From CAVTAV01 sp963732795 (lineage in GTDB: Bacteria; Pseudomonadota; Alphaproteobacteria; CAVTAV01), in contig CAVTAV010000006.1 of NCBI GenBank assembly GCA_963732795.1, positions 1 through 64,000 of the forward strand: a DNA stretch of 64,000 nt, in the 5' to 3' direction. Positions 20,035 to 28,905 of this stretch are shown piece after piece. A program made the translations under genes and the position numbers. A model generated the notes under the pieces. It had not been told where the DNA came from. It saw nothing but the letters and a program-made list of their open reading frames with translations, and made no database searches. How positions within the stretch are numbered: the stretch's first letter is position 1; the number at the start of each line of letters is the position of its first letter.

Positions 20035-20700
20035 TCAGCCATAGAGCCGGACGAGATTGCGCGGCGGCACTCCCACGAAATAGAGCCCGAGGCAGAGCAG
20101 ATTGCGCGCCGAGCGCTTGAAATAGCCTTCTTCCTTGTAGCGCGCGGCGGAGGTCACGGCAGGCGTGTCCAGTATCAGGAAGCGGCCGTTGAGGCGGCGC
20201 ATGAAATCGACATCCTCCATCAGGGGCAGCGCCTCGAAGCCCCCAACCACCTTATAGAGCACGCGATGGATCAGGAGACCCTGGTCGCCATAGGGCAGAT
20301 CGAGCACCCGGTTGCGCCAGTCCACCATCCGCTCCAGCCGCCGCGCCTCGGGAGAATCGTCGTCAAGCGCGAAGCGGAACACGGCCGCGCGCAACCGGTT
20401 GTTGGGCTCGGCCATGAAATTCGCGACATCGCCTTTCCAGTTGGGGCCAAGCCGCGTATCGGCATGGAGAAAGAGCAGCCAGTCGGTCTCGGCCGCCTTG
20501 GCGCCGGCGATGAGCTGGCCGCCCCGGCCGCGCGCCGATTCGACGACCCGGGCGCCGCTCGCTCGAGCGATATCCGCGGTCTGGTCCGTCGAGCCGCCAT
20601 CCGCTACGATGACCTCGCAGTCGGGATCGCCGGTGAACGGCACGATCGCCTCGCGGATCGTCGCGGCGGCATTGTAGGTCGGGATGATGACGGTGATCAT
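20035..20700 (-). CDS. TIGR04283-type family 2 glycosyltransferase
   Basis: 221 aa, intact. GT2 features: ITVIIPTYNAAATI at the N-terminus, the nucleotide-sugar-binding VIVADGGSTDQTADIA, DWLLFLHADTRL (DxD-like), and GLLIHRVLYKVVGGFEALPLMEDVDFMRRL (acceptor/base region ED). The C-terminal RNLLCLGLYFVGVPPRNLVRLY is characteristic of rSAM/selenodomain-associated transferase 2. It forms a pair with the DUF2064 gene immediately downstream, the usual arrangement for these two families. The substrate is unknown. Confidence 0.88.
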   Translation of the reverse strand: MITVIIPTYNAAATIREAIVPFTGDPDCEVIVADGGSTDQTADIARASGARVVESARGRGGQLIAGAKAAETDWLLFLHADTRLGPNWKGDVANFMAEPNNRLRAAVFRFALDDDSPEARRLERMVDWRNRVLDLPYGDQGLLIHRVLYKVVGGFEALPLMEDVDFMRRLNGRFLILDTPAVTSAARYKEEGYFKRSARNLLCLGLYFVGVPPRNLVRLYG

Positions 20701-20744
20701 GATTGCGTTATGCCATAGAACGCCGCGCCGCCAAACCGCCGCGA

Positions 20745-21281
20745 TCAGGCTTCCAGGATGTCGGCCACGAGGCCGTCGACGGCGCGGGTTCCGTCGAGGC
20801 GCAGAACCGGACAGGGCAGCCGCGCGAGCCAGGCATTGTGCATCGGCAGGCTGCGGCCCTCTCGGGTTCCCTCGTCATAAGCGGCGGCCCATTCGAGGAA
20901 GGACTTCACATTGTCATGCATCGCGCCGCCGGGCCTGACGGCCTCCTCGCCGAACTCCGCCGTCTCGCGCCGGCGCAGGCGATCGATCCGAACCTCCGTC
21001 GGGCAATAGAGAAAAATCACCGCGTCGAACAACGGAATGAAACGGTCGCCCCACAGCATGAGCGACCCCGACACGACCCAAGCCTCGGAGCCGAACAACG
21101 CCTCGGCCATGAGGCGTTGCCGGTCATCCGCCGGCCGCGCCTTCTGATAAGGCGGATCGGTCGGCAGCCAATAGAAATCGTCGGTGTCGAAATGCGGGAT
21201 TCCAAGCCGCGCAGCGAGCGCCTTGCCGAGCGTGGTCGTCCCCGAGCCGGACGCGCCGGAGATGTGAATCCGCCGGGTCAT
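20745..21281 (-). CDS. P-loop kinase (adenylate kinase-like/AAA family)
   Basis: About 178 aa with an N-terminal Walker A, IHISGASGSGTTTLGKALA, followed by IPHFDTDDFYWLPTDPPYQKAR, a lid/acceptor pattern seen in small adenylate-kinase-like or shikimate-kinase-like proteins. WVVSGSLMLWGD and AVIFLYCPTEVRIDRLRRRE resemble the Walker B and Arg-rich lid. Its ATG at 21281 overlaps the stop of the upstream PQQ dehydrogenase (TGATG), so it is translationally coupled. The acceptor substrate cannot be told from sequence. Any role with the quinoprotein is inferred only from coupling. Confidence 0.75.
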   Translation of the reverse strand: MTRRIHISGASGSGTTTLGKALAARLGIPHFDTDDFYWLPTDPPYQKARPADDRQRLMAEALFGSEAWVVSGSLMLWGDRFIPLFDAVIFLYCPTEVRIDRLRRRETAEFGEEAVRPGGAMHDNVKSFLEWAAAYDEGTREGRSLPMHNAWLARLPCPVLRLDGTRAVDGLVADILEA

Positions 21282-23390
21282 CAATCGCCACGGGGCGTGC
21301 CGTCCGCGTTGAGGACATCGACGATATAGGCGGCGGCGTCCTGGATATCCTGCTGACGCAACGTGTCCTTAAAGGACGGCATCTGGTTCCGGCCCTCGGT
21401 AATCGTGTTGACTGCGTTGGCAAAATCCTTGACGCCTGCGAGAGGCTTGCCATTGTGGCCGCCTTCGCCGCGTTGGCCATGGCAAATGCTGCAGGTCTCG
21501 TGAAAGACCACCGCACCGCGATCGAGGTCGATCTCGGCGGCGTCAATCGGCGCCTCGGCGGATTCGCTCACCTCCTCGGTGGAGGACGGCGCGACCGGTC
21601 CCATGGTTCCTTTGAGCGAGAACAGCCAGACATTGTCGCCACGGGCCGACGACATGAAGAGATTGCCGGCGGCATAGACCACGACCATCTCCTCGCCCTT
21701 GTATTCGAAGATGCTGGCAGGCGCGTTCACCCCGGCCCCGGTCTGAAACTCCCATAAGCGCCGGCCGTTCGAGGAATCGAGCGCCGTCAGGCGGCCGTCA
21801 TTGCGGCCCAGAAAGACCAGTCCGCCGCCGGTCGCCACCGACCCGCTATAGCATTGGTCGAACAAGCGCCGTTGCCAGGCGAGCTTGTTGGTCTGCATGT
21901 CGAGAGCCGCGATCATGCCGAAGGAATAATAGGGCGACCCTTGGAAGGCGCTGCCGATATATTCCTTGCCGACCGCGACCTTCCCCATGTCTTTCGTGCC
22001 GCCCTGATAGAGGCCGACCTGGTCGGTGGCGCAGACATAGAGAAGATTTGTGGTCGGATCATAGGAGCTTGGCGGCCAGTTCGCGCCGCCTCCCGGGCCA
22101 GGACGGACCACCGTGGGCGTCGTCCAATAGGGCGTGAATATCCGTCCCTGGTTCACGAGGTCATAGTCCTCGGTCGCGACATCGACCGAATGCGGCATCA
22201 CCGGATCGCCCTTGGGATAGGGCTGGGTCGGCGACGTCGCCTGGCGGGGCTCCTGCGGAACCTTGCGCTCCTTTATGCCGAGGAGCGGCTTGCCGGTGAC
22301 CCGGTCCAGGATATAGGCCCATCCGGTCTTGCTGACCTCGGCCAACGCCTTGCTCATCCGGCCCTTGATCTTGACGTCGAACAGGGTGACCGGGCTCGGC
22401 GCGTCGTAGTCCCAGATATCGTGATGGACCTGCTGGAAATGCCAGCGATACTCCCCGGTATGAACATTGAGCGCGACGATCGAATCGGTAAACAGATTGT
22501 CGCCGGGCCGCGCGGCGCCGTTGAAGTCTGGCGAGGGATTGCCGGTCGAGAAATAGATCATGCCCAGATCCGGATCGACCGCTGGCGTCTGCCAGACCGG
22601 CGCGCCGCCGCGCTTCCAGGCGTCGCTGTCCTGGGGCCAGGTATCGTGGCCGACCTCGCCAGGCCCCGGAATCGTGTGGAACGTCCAGACCAGCGCGCCG
22701 GTCTTGGCGTCATAGGCCTTGACCTGACCCCGAATGCCGTATTCGCCGCCCGCGAAGCCGGTGATGACCAATGCCGTCGTAATACAAGGGCGCGCTTGTG
22801 ATGGTGTAGCCGTCCTGCCAGCGTTCGGCCTGGATCGACCACACGACAGCGCCCGTCGTCTGATCGAGCGCGACCATCTTGCCGTCGAACCGCCCGACGA
22901 ACACCTTGCCGTCGCCGAGCGCCACGCCCCGACTGGTCCAGCCGCAGCAGACCGTCGTCATGTCGGGATCGAGCTTGGCCTGATATTTCCACAGCGTCTT
23001 GCCGGTCTCGACGCTGAGCGCGAACACGTCGTCGGCGCCGGTGACGATATAGATCACGCCGTCATAGACGATGGGCTGGGCCTCGCCGGAAAATTGCTGC
23101 CCCACGCCCGAGCCGTCGAGATGGGTGCGCCAGACGCCCTTGAGCGTCTTGACGTTGTCCCGGTTGATCTGATCCAGGGGCACGTAGCGCTGGTTGAACA
23201 CCGTGCCGCCATTGGTAATCCAGCCGTCCTTCGCGCCTGCCTTCAGCGCCGCGCCCGAAAAGGCCGGGGCGGGACGCATGGCGTCGGCCGACCACGTGCG
23301 CCCGATCGAAAGCGCGAAGCCGGCGGCGACGCAAAGCCCCGCCGCGAGATAGCTTGTACGCCGTGTGGTCATGTCACAACGCGCGGTCAT
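21281..23390 (-). CDS. PQQ-dependent dehydrogenase with C-terminal cytochrome c domain, copy 1 (one frameshift)
   Basis: About 702 aa after removal of one extra T near 22768. A signal peptide (SYLAAGLCVAAGFALSIG) is followed by an eight-bladed beta-propeller quinoprotein domain with the WITNGGTVFNQRYVPLDQIN motif. Other motifs are the adjacent-cysteine disulfide VCCGW, the Glu ligand region GGEYGIRG, Asn in STGN, and the catalytic-Asp region HHDIWDYDAP. The C-terminal ~90 residues carry a haem c site CSICH with a late Met (QMPSF) as probable axial ligand. It oxidises an alcohol or related substrate in the periplasm, passing electrons to cytochrome c. The ATG at 23390 overlaps the stop of copy 2 (ATGA), so both are in one operon. 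Confidence 0.9.
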
Positions 23391-25456
23391 TTCTCTGCCT
23401 TGTTTCCCGTCTTGTCGGCCGTTTTGGGCTCGTCCTTGTTCAGCACGTCCACGATATAGGTCGCCACGTCCACGATGTCCTGGTCGGTAAAGACGCCCTT
23501 GAAGGCCGGCATGTCGTTCCTGCCGTTGGTCACGACATTGACGATTGTCGGGACGTCATGCAGCTCCTTGAGCGACTTGCCGCCATGGGTGCCGTAGCCG
23601 TCGGGGCCGTGGCAGAAGACGCAGCCGTTGGAATAAACCTGTCCGCCCGTATAGGTGTCGCCCTTCTTGAGCGCGGCGGTATCGGTTTTCGCGGCGGCCG
23701 CTGCCGGCGCGGCGGCCTGCTCGCTGACGGGTCCGAGCGTGCCGTCGAGCGAGAACAGCCAGAGATCGTCGCCGTGCTTGCTGCCCATGATCAAATTGCC
23801 CGCGGAATAGGCCACGACCATCTGCTTGCCGTTATGCTCGAAGATACTCGGGCTGGCATTCGCGCCCGCGCCGGTCTGGAACTCCCAGAGCGGCTTGCCG
23901 GTCGAGCTATCAAACGCCATGAAGCGTCCATCGTTCCGGCCGAGAAAGATCAACCCGCCTTTGGTCACCGCCGAACCGCTATAGCACTGGTCGCCCCATT
24001 GCCGCCGCCAGGCGAGCTTGTTGGTGGTGACGTCGACCGCCGCGAAGATGCCCAAGGGCTTTTGCGGCGCCATCTCCGGCCCGCCCCGGATCTGGCCGCC
24101 ACGAAAAAGCTGAATCTGCTGAGTGGCGCAGACGAACAGCAGATGCTTTTCGGGGTCGTAGGAGCTTGGCGGCCAATTCGCCCCGCCCGCCAGGGACGGC
24201 GTGATCGGCACCTTCTTGTCGAAATAGGGCGTAAAGATGCGGCCGTGATTGACGAGGTCGTATTTCTCGAGATCCATCGGGACTTCGTGAGGCACGATGG
24301 CGTCGCCGACGGGATAGGGCTGGGTCGCGGCGGTGGCCTGGCGCGGCTCCTGAGGGACCGGCTTCTCCACGACGCCGACGAGCGGCTTGCCGGTCTCGCG
24401 GTCGAGGATATAGGCCCAGCCGGTCTTGCCGACCTCGACCAGACCCTTGCGCATCCTGCCGTCGATCATCGTGTCGAACAGGATCACCGGATTGGGCGCG
24501 TCGTAATCCCAGAGATCGTGATGTACCTCCTGGAAATGCCATTTGTATTTGCCGGTCTTGGCGTCGATCGCGACGATCGAGGAGGTGAACAGATTGTCGC
24601 CCGCGCGGTCAGCGCCGACAAAGTCCGGCGCGGCGTTGCCAGTCGAGAAATAGATCAGCCCGAGCTCGGGATCGACGGCCGGCGTCTGCCAGAGGGGCGC
24701 GCCGCCATGCATCCAGGCGTCATTGTCCTGGGGCCAGGTATCGTGACCGATTTCGCCGGGACCGGGGATGGCGTTGAAGGTCCAGATCAGCTTGCCGTTC
24801 TTGGCGTTATACGCTTTCACCTTGCCGCGAATGCCGTATTCGCCGCCGGCGAAGCCGATGATCACCATGCCGTTGTAATACAAGGGCGCGTTGGTGATGG
24901 TGTAGCGGTCCTGCCAGCGCTCGGCCTGGACCGACCAGATCTCCTTGCCGGTCTTCTGATCGAGCGCCACGAGCTTGCCGTCGAGCTGGCCGACGAAGAT
25001 CTTGCCCGCCCCGAGCCCGACGCCCCGGCTGGTCCAGCCGCAGCAGACGGCGTTGTTGTGCTCGTCGAGATGGGATTGGTAGCGCCACAGAATCTCGCCG
25101 CTATCGACGCTCACCGCGAACACGTCGTCCGCGCCGGTGACGACATAGATCACGCCGTCATAGACGATCGGCTGAGCCTCGCCGGAATATTTCGGCCCGG
25201 CGCCCGAGCCCTCCAGATGGATATGCCAGACGCCTTTGAGATCCTTCACATTGTCGCGGTTGATCTGGTCAAGCGGCACATAGCGCTGGTTGAACACGGT
25301 CCGACCATTGGTGATCCAGCCCGAGGTCATGCCCGCCTGCAACTGCGCCGCCTTGAACGCCGGTGCCGGCTTGATATCGGCCGCGTTTCCCGCCGGCCCG
25401 AACGCCACGCCCATCAGCAAGGCGGCCCCCACCGCCAAGACCGATCGAATCCCCAT
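23387..25456 (-). CDS. PQQ-dependent dehydrogenase with C-terminal cytochrome c domain, copy 2
   Basis: 689 aa, intact, first gene of a two- or three-gene operon. Signal peptide to GNAADI (~27). The propeller domain shows WITNGRTVFNQRY (~47-59), vicinal Cys138-Cys139, PQQ/metal Glu206 (GGEYGIRG), Asn274 (STGN), and WDYD at 316-319 with the probable catalytic Asp317 and a second Asp319. The C-terminal cytochrome domain has Cys612-x2-Cys615-His616 and a likely axial Met649 (NDMPAF). This is the architecture of quinohaemoprotein alcohol dehydrogenases (type II). Asp two residues after the catalytic Asp is the mark of lanthanide-using enzymes in the methanol/ethanol dehydrogenase family. The substrate is not predictable. 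No PQQ synthesis genes are in the window. Confidence 0.92.
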   Translation of the reverse strand: MGIRSVLAVGAALLMGVAFGPAGNAADIKPAPAFKAAQLQAGMTSGWITNGRTVFNQRYVPLDQINRDNVKDLKGVWHIHLEGSGAGPKYSGEAQPIVYDGVIYVVTGADDVFAVSVDSGEILWRYQSHLDEHNNAVCCGWTSRGVGLGAGKIFVGQLDGKLVALDQKTGKEIWSVQAERWQDRYTITNAPLYYNGMVIIGFAGGEYGIRGKVKAYNAKNGKLIWTFNAIPGPGEIGHDTWPQDNDAWMHGGAPLWQTPAVDPELGLIYFSTGNAAPDFVGADRAGDNLFTSSIVAIDAKTGKYKWHFQEVHHDLWDYDAPNPVILFDTMIDGRMRKGLVEVGKTGWAYILDRETGKPLVGVVEKPVPQEPRQATAATQPYPVGDAIVPHEVPMDLEKYDLVNHGRIFTPYFDKKVPITPSLAGGANWPPSSYDPEKHLLFVCATQQIQLFRGGQIRGGPEMAPQKPLGIFAAVDVTTNKLAWRRQWGDQCYSGSAVTKGGLIFLGRNDGRFMAFDSSTGKPLWEFQTGAGANASPSIFEHNGKQMVVAYSAGNLIMGSKHGDDLWLFSLDGTLGPVSEQAAAPAAAAAKTDTAALKKGDTYTGGQVYSNGCVFCHGPDGYGTHGGKSLKELHDVPTIVNVVTNGRNDMPAFKGVFTDQDIVDVATYIVDVLNKDEPKTADKTGNKAEK

Positions 25457-25584
25457 AGTGCCTCCTTAAGACCTTATTGCTGCGCGTGCCGCGCGTTCAG
25501 GGGCCATAGAACCATCATCGCGGAGTGACGCAAAGTGAAATCAAGTCGCAGCGGGACGAAACGCGGCCCTCGTTGGCTGCGCGC

Positions 25585-26088
25585 TCACGCTCTCAAATCC
25601 TCGCTGCCCCATGCTTGCGTGTTGGCGAAGATTTCCGTGTAGGGCTGGTCCTTCAATAAGGCATCCACCGCCTTGGCGAAGGAAGGCTCGAAATAGTTTC
25701 GGCCGGCCACCTGCCACCATCGCTCGCTGCGTTTGGTCTTGAGCATGGCTCGTATCGCCGGAGCCTGGCCGTTCCATGCGTTCTGCTCGGCGGCGCCTGC
25801 TTTATGTTGCCGCCATACGTATTCCATCTGGTACATGAACGTCCGAAGAAAAGCGTTGAGCCGAACCGTCTCTTCCGGCCGCAACGGCTCCAGCTTCACG
25901 AAGGATAGAACGATGTCCGGATGATCTATGGAAGTCCGGAAAGCAGCCCTCGTCTCGCTCTCTATAGCGAGCCGAGTAGCGGCGTGTTCCGCTGCGGTGT
26001 TCTGCCTGATCTCGACTGCCAGATAGATCAGTGTTCCCAGCACGGCTATCGAGCTGAGCAGCTGGCTCCATGTTGCCACGTCCGTCAT
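25585..26088 (-). CDS. small membrane-anchored protein of unknown function, paralogue A
   Basis: 167 aa. The ATG at 26088 gives MTDVATWSQLLSSIAVLGTLIYLAVEIRQNTAAE: one N-terminal transmembrane helix (about 8-27) followed by a cytoplasmic helical domain. Upstream in-frame codons lack this family's pattern, so the shorter start is used. The C-terminal part has aromatic helical segments (FMYQMEYVWRQHKAG, RSERWWQVAGRNYF). The layout, one helix then EVRQN-like residues then an FxxxMEYxW-type helix, is a recurrent hypothetical family in Proteobacteria. I do not know its function. A related gene lies on the opposite strand at 26260 and a decayed copy at 26781. Confidence 0.6.
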   Translation of the reverse strand: MTDVATWSQLLSSIAVLGTLIYLAVEIRQNTAAEHAATRLAIESETRAAFRTSIDHPDIVLSFVKLEPLRPEETVRLNAFLRTFMYQMEYVWRQHKAGAAEQNAWNGQAPAIRAMLKTKRSERWWQVAGRNYFEPSFAKAVDALLKDQPYTEIFANTQAWGSEDLRA

Positions 26089-26259
26089 TGTCGTGATCCT
26101 CCCCCTCGTCGGTTGGTTTCGTCCCGGCCGAGTATAGAGGGAAAGGTTGCGGGCGAACCTGGGAATATCGGCCCCCAACCAGGGCTTACTGGCCCGTCAT
26201 GCACCGGTCCCGACTTGTGATACCGTCAGGTTCACCGTCGTTCTCAAAGGGGGCCAACC

Positions 26260-26778
26260 ATGCAATTCACTCTCGCCGATTTTTCGGATCTCGCGCAGGT
26301 CGTGGGTGCTCTCGCCGTGGTGATCTCGCTCGCTTATGTGGCCACCGAGGTCCGCCACAGCGCGAGCGCGGTCCGCGCGGCATCCGGAAATGCCGCCAAC
26401 CTGGCGCTTCAGAACGTGTATTTGGAGGTCGGGTCGAACCTGCAATGCAGTAGTCTTATGCTCAGGGGATTGACCTCCCAGGAACCCTTGCTGCGAGACG
26501 AAGAATTCCAGTTCCTCATGATGCTCCATGGTTTCTTGATGGCCATGCAAAACAGCTATTTTCTTGCGTTGGAAGGTACCATCGACCCGGAGCTTCGCGA
26601 GGCCCTGACGGTGAGCATCATGTCGGTCAAGGATTTGCCCGGTTTCTCCCGCTTTTGGCGGCAGCGGCGGAATTACTATCTGCCGGGTTTCACGAGCTAT
26701 GTCGAAGGGCTCCTGGCGCGCCCGCCCAAACAGACGCTCGACGTTTACGGGATGGAGACGCCGTCGGCCATCGGCTAG
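26260..26778 (+). CDS. small membrane-anchored protein of unknown function, paralogue B
   Basis: 172 aa, intact. Residues 8-28 (DLAQVVGALAVVISLAYVATEVR) form a single N-terminal transmembrane helix, followed by HSASAVRAAS and a helical domain with FLMMLHGFLMAMQNSYFLALEG and FWRQRRNYYLPGFTSYVEGLL. The order of helix, basic turn, aromatic helix and W/RRNY motif parallels the opposite-strand gene at 25585-26088 (where it reads RWWQVAGRNYFEPSF). The two therefore look like distant paralogues. ATG 26260 has AAAGGGGG about 11 nt upstream. Function unknown. Confidence 0.65.
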   Translation: MQFTLADFSDLAQVVGALAVVISLAYVATEVRHSASAVRAASGNAANLALQNVYLEVGSNLQCSSLMLRGLTSQEPLLRDEEFQFLMMLHGFLMAMQNSYFLALEGTIDPELREALTVSIMSVKDLPGFSRFWRQRRNYYLPGFTSYVEGLLARPPKQTLDVYGMETPSAIG

Positions 26779-26780
26779 CG

Positions 26781-26897
26781 CCGCGTCGCGGCGCGTTCCG
26801 CTGCGATATTCTGCCTGGTCTCGATCGCCAGATAGATCAATGTCCCCGGCACCGCGATCGAGCTGAGTAGCTGGCTCCATGTCGCCACGTCCGTTAT
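26781..26897 (-). pseudogene. truncated duplicate of the 5' end of paralogue A
   Basis: The reverse complement reads (I)TDVATWSQLLSSIAVPGTLI, then YLAIETRQNIAAERAATR, nearly the first 36 residues of the protein at 25585-26088. The start codon is ATA instead of ATG, and the copy stops abruptly at the end of the 26260-26778 gene. It is therefore a decayed partial duplication. The flanking gene between the two copies runs in the opposite direction. Confidence 0.75.
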
Positions 26898-27024
26898 CGT
26901 CGGCCTCCAATTGATGCACGCGTGATCGCGCCTGACGAGAATATAGGTGCACAGGCATCAAGGCATGCCGGCTCCGAACCTATGTTCTTGATATGTTCTC
27001 GCGCGAGGCATATCCTATCCAATT

Positions 27025-28119
27025 ATGGAACGCATCCACGACTCCGGCTTCACCCATCCCGACCGCAAGCGCGGGCGCGGGGCGAGGAGCAATGCCTCCG
27101 GGCGGTTCGAGACGACCGCGCGGGTCGCGTTCGACGACGGCTGGTCGAGCCTCGACGAGGATCCGCCGCCCTTACGCACCGAGGTCCAGGTCGATGCCAG
27201 CCGGTCGATCATCACGTCCAACAACTCGCCCGACATTCCCTTCGATCAGTCGATCAATCCCTATCGCGGCTGCGAGCACGGCTGCATCTATTGCTATGCC
27301 CGGCCAACCCATGCCTGGCTCGGCCTTTCGCCGGGGCTCGATTTCGAAAGCCGCCTCTTCTTCAAGCCGAACGCGGCGGCGCTTCTCGAAGCCGAGCTGT
27401 CGAACCCGCGCTATCAGCCCAAGCTGATCGCCATCGGCACCAACACCGATCCCTATCAGCCGATCGAACGCGAGCGGGAAATCATGCGGGGCATTCTGGA
27501 GGTGCTGGACAAGTTCCGGCACCCGGTCGGCATCACCACCAAATCCTGTCTCGTCATGCGCGACATCGATATCTTGAAGCGCATGGCTGCGCGTCATCAG
27601 GCCAAGGTGTTCCTCTCGGTCACGACCCTCGACCGCCATCTCGCCCGCAAGATGGAGCCGCGCGCCTCGACGCCGGGCCGGCGGATCGATGCGATCAAGG
27701 CGCTGGCCGATGCCGGCATTCCCGTCGGCATGATGGTCGCGCCGATCGTCCCCGGCCTTACCGACCATGAGATCGAATCCATCCTCGAAGCCGGCCGCGC
27801 GGCGGGGGCGCAGGAAGCGGGCTATGTGATGTTGCGGCTTCCCCTGGAGATCAAGGCGCTGTTCGAGGAATGGCTCCAAGAAGCCGCACCCTTGCGTGCC
27901 GAACGCGTTCTCGATCTCGTGCGCGGCGTGCGCGACGGCAGCATGAACAAGATGGAGTGGGGCAAGCGCATGTCCGGCACCGGCCCCTATGCCGCCCTCA
28001 TCGCCAAGCGCTTCGAGATCGCCAGGAAGCGCCTCGGCTTCGGGGATCGCACGAGCGGTCTCGACGTATCGCATTTCCGCCGTCCGCCGAAGGCCGGAGA
28101 CCAACTGAGCTTGTTTTGA
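27025..28119 (+). CDS. PA0069-family radical SAM protein (SplB-like)
   Basis: 364 aa, intact. The radical SAM cluster motif CEHGCIYC (CxxxCxxC) lies at about residues 87-94 in NPYRGCEHGCIYCYARPTH. It is followed by IAIGTNTDPYQPIERE (SAM-binding region), GITTKSCLVMRDIDIL and MVAPIVPGLTDHEIE. This is the PA0069/spore-photolyase-like group of radical SAM enzymes, whose substrate is not established. The N-terminal basic segment (PDRKRGRGARSNASGRFE) is typical of the family. It lies upstream of rnhB on the same strand, as often seen in Alphaproteobacteria. Confidence 0.9.
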   Translation: MERIHDSGFTHPDRKRGRGARSNASGRFETTARVAFDDGWSSLDEDPPPLRTEVQVDASRSIITSNNSPDIPFDQSINPYRGCEHGCIYCYARPTHAWLGLSPGLDFESRLFFKPNAAALLEAELSNPRYQPKLIAIGTNTDPYQPIEREREIMRGILEVLDKFRHPVGITTKSCLVMRDIDILKRMAARHQAKVFLSVTTLDRHLARKMEPRASTPGRRIDAIKALADAGIPVGMMVAPIVPGLTDHEIESILEAGRAAGAQEAGYVMLRLPLEIKALFEEWLQEAAPLRAERVLDLVRGVRDGSMNKMEWGKRMSGTGPYAALIAKRFEIARKRLGFGDRTSGLDVSHFRRPPKAGDQLSLF

Positions 28120-28218
28120 GAAGCCGGGGAGAGGTGGGGCTTGTCGGGGAGAAAAGACGTTGGACGCTCGAACACAGAGTGTTACCAAGAATCCAACGCT
28201 CCCAATCCCGGTCCCGCC

Positions 28219-28895
28219 ATGCCCGATTTCGCGCTCGAAGACTCCGCCCTCACCGAGATCGGCCCCGACGCGCTGATCGCGGGCGTGGACGAAGTCGGCC
28301 GCGGTCCCTGGGCCGGGCCCGTCGTCGCGGCGGCGGTGATCTTGAAGCGCGAATACGTCCCCGACGGCCTCGATGATTCCAAGGCGCTCGGCAAGGCCCG
28401 CCGCGAAGCCCTGTTCGAGGCGATCCAAGAGCACGCCATCATCGGCTACGGCTCGGCGAGCGTCGAAGAGATCGACGACATTAATATCTTGCAGGCGAGC
28501 CTCCTCGCCATGACCCGCGCGGTCGAGGCGCTCGGCGTCGCACCCCATATCGCGCCTGATCGACGGCAACCGCGCGCCAAGGCTCACCTGCCCGGCCCGG
28601 CCCATCGTCAAAGGCGACTCCCGGAGCCTTTCCATCGCCGCCGCCTCGATAATCGCCAAGGTCACCCGCGACCGGCTGATGGCCGAACTTGGCGTGCGAG
28701 CATCCGGCCTATGGATGGGAGCGAAACGCAGGATATGGTACGCGGGAGCATCAGGAAGCGCTAAGGCTTGTGGGCATATGTCCCCATCATCGCAAATCCT
28801 TCGCGCCAATTCGTGAACTGATGACTCAGAACAATTCTGTTAACCTCTTGACTCCACGGAATTTTCCAGTTGACGCCGAGTTGCCGATGACTTAA
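28219..28895 (+). CDS. rnhB: ribonuclease HII (two frameshifts)
   Basis: Removes RNA from RNA-DNA hybrids and misincorporated ribonucleotides. The conserved start IAGVDEVGRGPWAGPVVAAAVIL carries the catalytic D-E pair. LDDSKALGKARREALF and SLLAMTRAVEAL follow, then, after removing an extra C near 28558, LIDGNRAP..LTCPARPIVKGDSRSLSIAAASIIAKVTRDRLM. A second extra base near 28696 must be dropped to reach EHPAYGWERNAGYGTREHQEAL and HHRKSFAPI. The rejoined product is about 225 aa. The ATG at 28219 begins MPDFALEDSA. The 3' end runs close to the ccrM promoter region. Confidence 0.88.
28823..28854 (+). promoter_or_regulatory. ccrM upstream region with two GANTC sites and TTAACC
   Basis: GACTC occurs at 28823-28827 and 28850-28854, with TTAACC (a CtrA-type half-site) at 28840-28845 between them, 50-85 bp before the ccrM ATG. 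In Caulobacter the ccrM leader carries two GANTC sites and CtrA control, so autoregulation by methylation is plausible here. The sites overlap the 3' end of rnhB. Confidence 0.45.
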
Positions 28896-28905
28896 AGTGC
28901 GCGTC

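Noticed and set aside
23354..25528. A ~724-codon open frame antisense to the PQQ dehydrogenases
   Set aside because: It spans a whole conserved gene on the opposite strand and a promoter, and shows no recognisable domain; it is a high-GC shadow frame.
26197..26961. A ~254-codon frame antisense to the membrane paralogue B gene
   Set aside because: Its apparent coding is the reverse of a supported gene. Its similarity to paralogue A DNA is in a different frame; the fragment at 26781-26897 explains it.
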